Source: Desulfobacteraceae bacterium (lineage in GTDB: Bacteria > Desulfobacterota > Desulfobacteria > Desulfobacterales > Desulfosalsimonadaceae). From it: 5,893 nucleotides of DNA. The notes under the pieces were generated by a model. The model was not told the origin of the DNA, searched no databases, and saw only the letters and a list, made by a program, of their open reading frames with translations. Both the position numbers and the translations under genes were made by a program. Position 1 is the stretch's first letter. Each line of letters begins with the position of its first letter. Location: positions 1 to 5,893 of the forward strand of contig SLGU01000258.1 of the NCBI GenBank assembly GCA_007136525.1. Direction: 5' to 3'. Shown here in pieces: positions 4,803-5,893 of this stretch.

Positions 4803-5893
4803 ATAAAGCGGCGACATGTCGCGAAGCATTTTGACGGATTCCGCAAGCGACGCGAAAAACCGGTCCATATCGGATGCGGCATTCTCAATTCCCCATGAAA
4901 TCACGATGGTCCCCTGTGCATCGGCATGGCTCAGGCCCAACGACATAAGGACGTGCGATGCCCTGAGCGATCCTGTCGCGCATGCGGACTTGGTGGAAAC
5001 AGCCACCCCGTCGCCGTCCAGCATGAGCATCACGCTTTCCCCCTCGATGTATTTCAGGGAAATATTCAACAGGTCGGGCAGGCTGTATTCCAGGTTTGTA
5101 TTGATCAGGTAGTCATCGATATATTCCGGGAGGTGGTCAAGGATATAATTCTTGATCGACAACAGGTGGGTCCCACGCGTGTCCATATCCCTGGCAGCGA
5201 GTTCCGCAGCCTTGCCCATGCCGATGATGCCAATCACGTTTTCAGTGCCGCCCCGCTTGTTGTGCTCCTGGACGCCCCCTTCAAGGAGGGGGAAAATGCG
5301 GGTGCCTTTCCGTATGTAAAGCCCGCCGACGCCGTGCGGTCCATAATACCGATTGGCGCCGAAGCTCAACAGATCGACATTCAAATCATCCACGTTTACG
5401 GGAACAATCCCTACCGAATCAACCGCATCGCTGTGAAAAAGCACCTTTCTTTCACGGGTAATCGCACCGATTTCCTTTATGGGCTGAATCGTGCCGGTCT
5501 CATTATTGCTGTGCATGACCGATACCAGGAGCGTCTTGTCGGTAATGGCCTTTGCCACGTCATCCGGGTTCACTCGCCCTGTTTCGTCCACCGGCAGGGA
5601 TGTAACCTTGAAATTAAATCCCGAAAGCCGTTTCAGGCTCCGAATAACGGCATTGTGCTCGATATTCGTTGTGACAATATGGTTTCCTGCGTTTCGGCTG
5701 GCCAGCGCAACACCCTTTATGGCATGGTTGACCGATTCTGTGCCGCCTGATGTAAAAACGATTTCCTTGCCTCCCCCGGCGCCGATCAACTGCCGGACGC
5801 TTTCCCGTGCGGCCTCCACGCGCTCAGCAGCCGCTTCACCGGCCTGGTGCTGGCTGGACGGGTTGTGCAGGTCGCTGTTGATCGCATCGATCA
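4779..5893 (-). CDS. NifS/IscS-like class V aminotransferase-fold protein lacking the PLP lysine; 5' end beyond window
   Basis: 370 residues are visible, and about 25 N-terminal residues lie off the right edge, because the conserved HNPSSQH block is only just inside it. Residues here are numbered from the codon at 5819. Family features are FTSGGTESVNHAIKG (22-36), IEHNAV (53-58), SNNETGTIQPI (104-114), HSDAVDSVG (129-137), RGGTENV (189-195), the loop STKSACATGS with Cys280, and SHVL. Compared with true cysteine desulfurases, the SxHK(I/F)xGPKG motif reads SFGANRYYGPHG, so the Schiff-base Lys is Arg157 and the neighbouring His is Asn156. The PLP-contacting Gln of HxDAxQ is Asp134, and the substrate-carboxylate Arg of SIRFSLG is Val306. 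The frame is undamaged, so this is not an obvious pseudogene. Classical desulfurase activity is unlikely. A scaffold, sulfide-dependent Fe-S or regulatory role is inference. Automatic annotation will probably say cysteine desulfurase. Confidence 0.93.
   Translation of the reverse strand, partial: IDAINSDLHNPSSQHQAGEAAAERVEAARESVRQLIGAGGGKEIVFTSGGTESVNHAIKGVALASRNAGNHIVTTNIEHNAVIRSLKRLSGFNFKVTSLPVDETGRVNPDDVAKAITDKTLLVSVMHSNNETGTIQPIKEIGAITRERKVLFHSDAVDSVGIVPVNVDDLNVDLLSFGANRYYGPHGVGGLYIRKGTRIFPLLEGGVQEHNKRGGTENVIGIIGMGKAAELAARDMDTRGTHLLSIKNYILDHLPEYIDDYLINTNLEYSLPDLLNISLKYIEGESVMLMLDGDGVAVSTKSACATGSLRASHVLMSLGLSHADAQGTIVISWGIENAASDMDRFFASLAESVKMLRDMSPLYKNHSNIS

Noticed and set aside
4926..5750. 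274-codon plus-strand frame opposite the NifS-like gene
   Set aside because: It is antisense to a strongly conserved fold-type I protein. No motif or start signal supports it.
5817..5819. GTG as the start codon of the NifS-like gene
   Set aside because: The frame continues upstream to the window edge and encodes the conserved HNPSSQHQAGEAA block, so the gene begins outside the window.

Overview
The window looks like a chromosomal piece of an anaerobic, moderately GC-rich bacterium. A Desulfobacterota-type (sulfate-reducer-like) genome is my best guess. It rests only on the style of the proteins: an E. coli-like three-cysteine-site NadA, a cysteine-rich mini zinc ribbon and a divergent NifS homologue. 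There is no rRNA or other firm taxonomic marker. I see no tRNA or rRNA gene, CRISPR array, insertion sequence or phage gene.

Left two thirds (1-4216, all minus strand): one tightly packed transcription unit read right to left. It runs nadA (quinolinate synthase, 3152-4216), a MoxR-family AAA+ ATPase (2223-3143), a DUF58 membrane protein (1243-2178), then a TgpA-like transmembrane transglutaminase that runs off the left edge (1-1250). Gaps are 8 bp and 44 bp, followed by an 8-bp overlap. The last three genes form the well-known MoxR/DUF58/transglutaminase module of the cell envelope. nadA, an NAD biosynthesis gene, is its first cistron here.

Middle (4217-4486): a 270-bp divergent regulatory region. 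It carries a sigma-70-like promoter for nadA flanked by an exact 9-bp direct repeat, a bulged hairpin, and a promoter plus a very strong ribosome binding site for the rightward gene.

Right third: a 69-residue cysteine-rich zinc-ribbon protein (plus strand, 4487-4696) converges on a NifS/IscS-like class V aminotransferase-fold gene (minus strand, 4779 to beyond the right edge). A long two-tier inverted repeat (4714-4762) sits between them and is probably a shared terminator.

The most striking observation is in the NifS-like protein. Its frame is intact and it keeps the catalytic-loop cysteine. However, the PLP Schiff-base lysine is replaced by arginine, the adjacent histidine by asparagine, the PLP-contacting glutamine by aspartate, and the arginine expected to bind the substrate carboxylate by valine. 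It should therefore not work as an ordinary PLP-dependent cysteine desulfurase, although homology searches would name it one. It lies near nadA, which needs a [4Fe-4S] cluster, and next to a seven-cysteine small protein, so a non-canonical role in sulfur, metal or Fe-S handling is a reasonable but unproven hypothesis.
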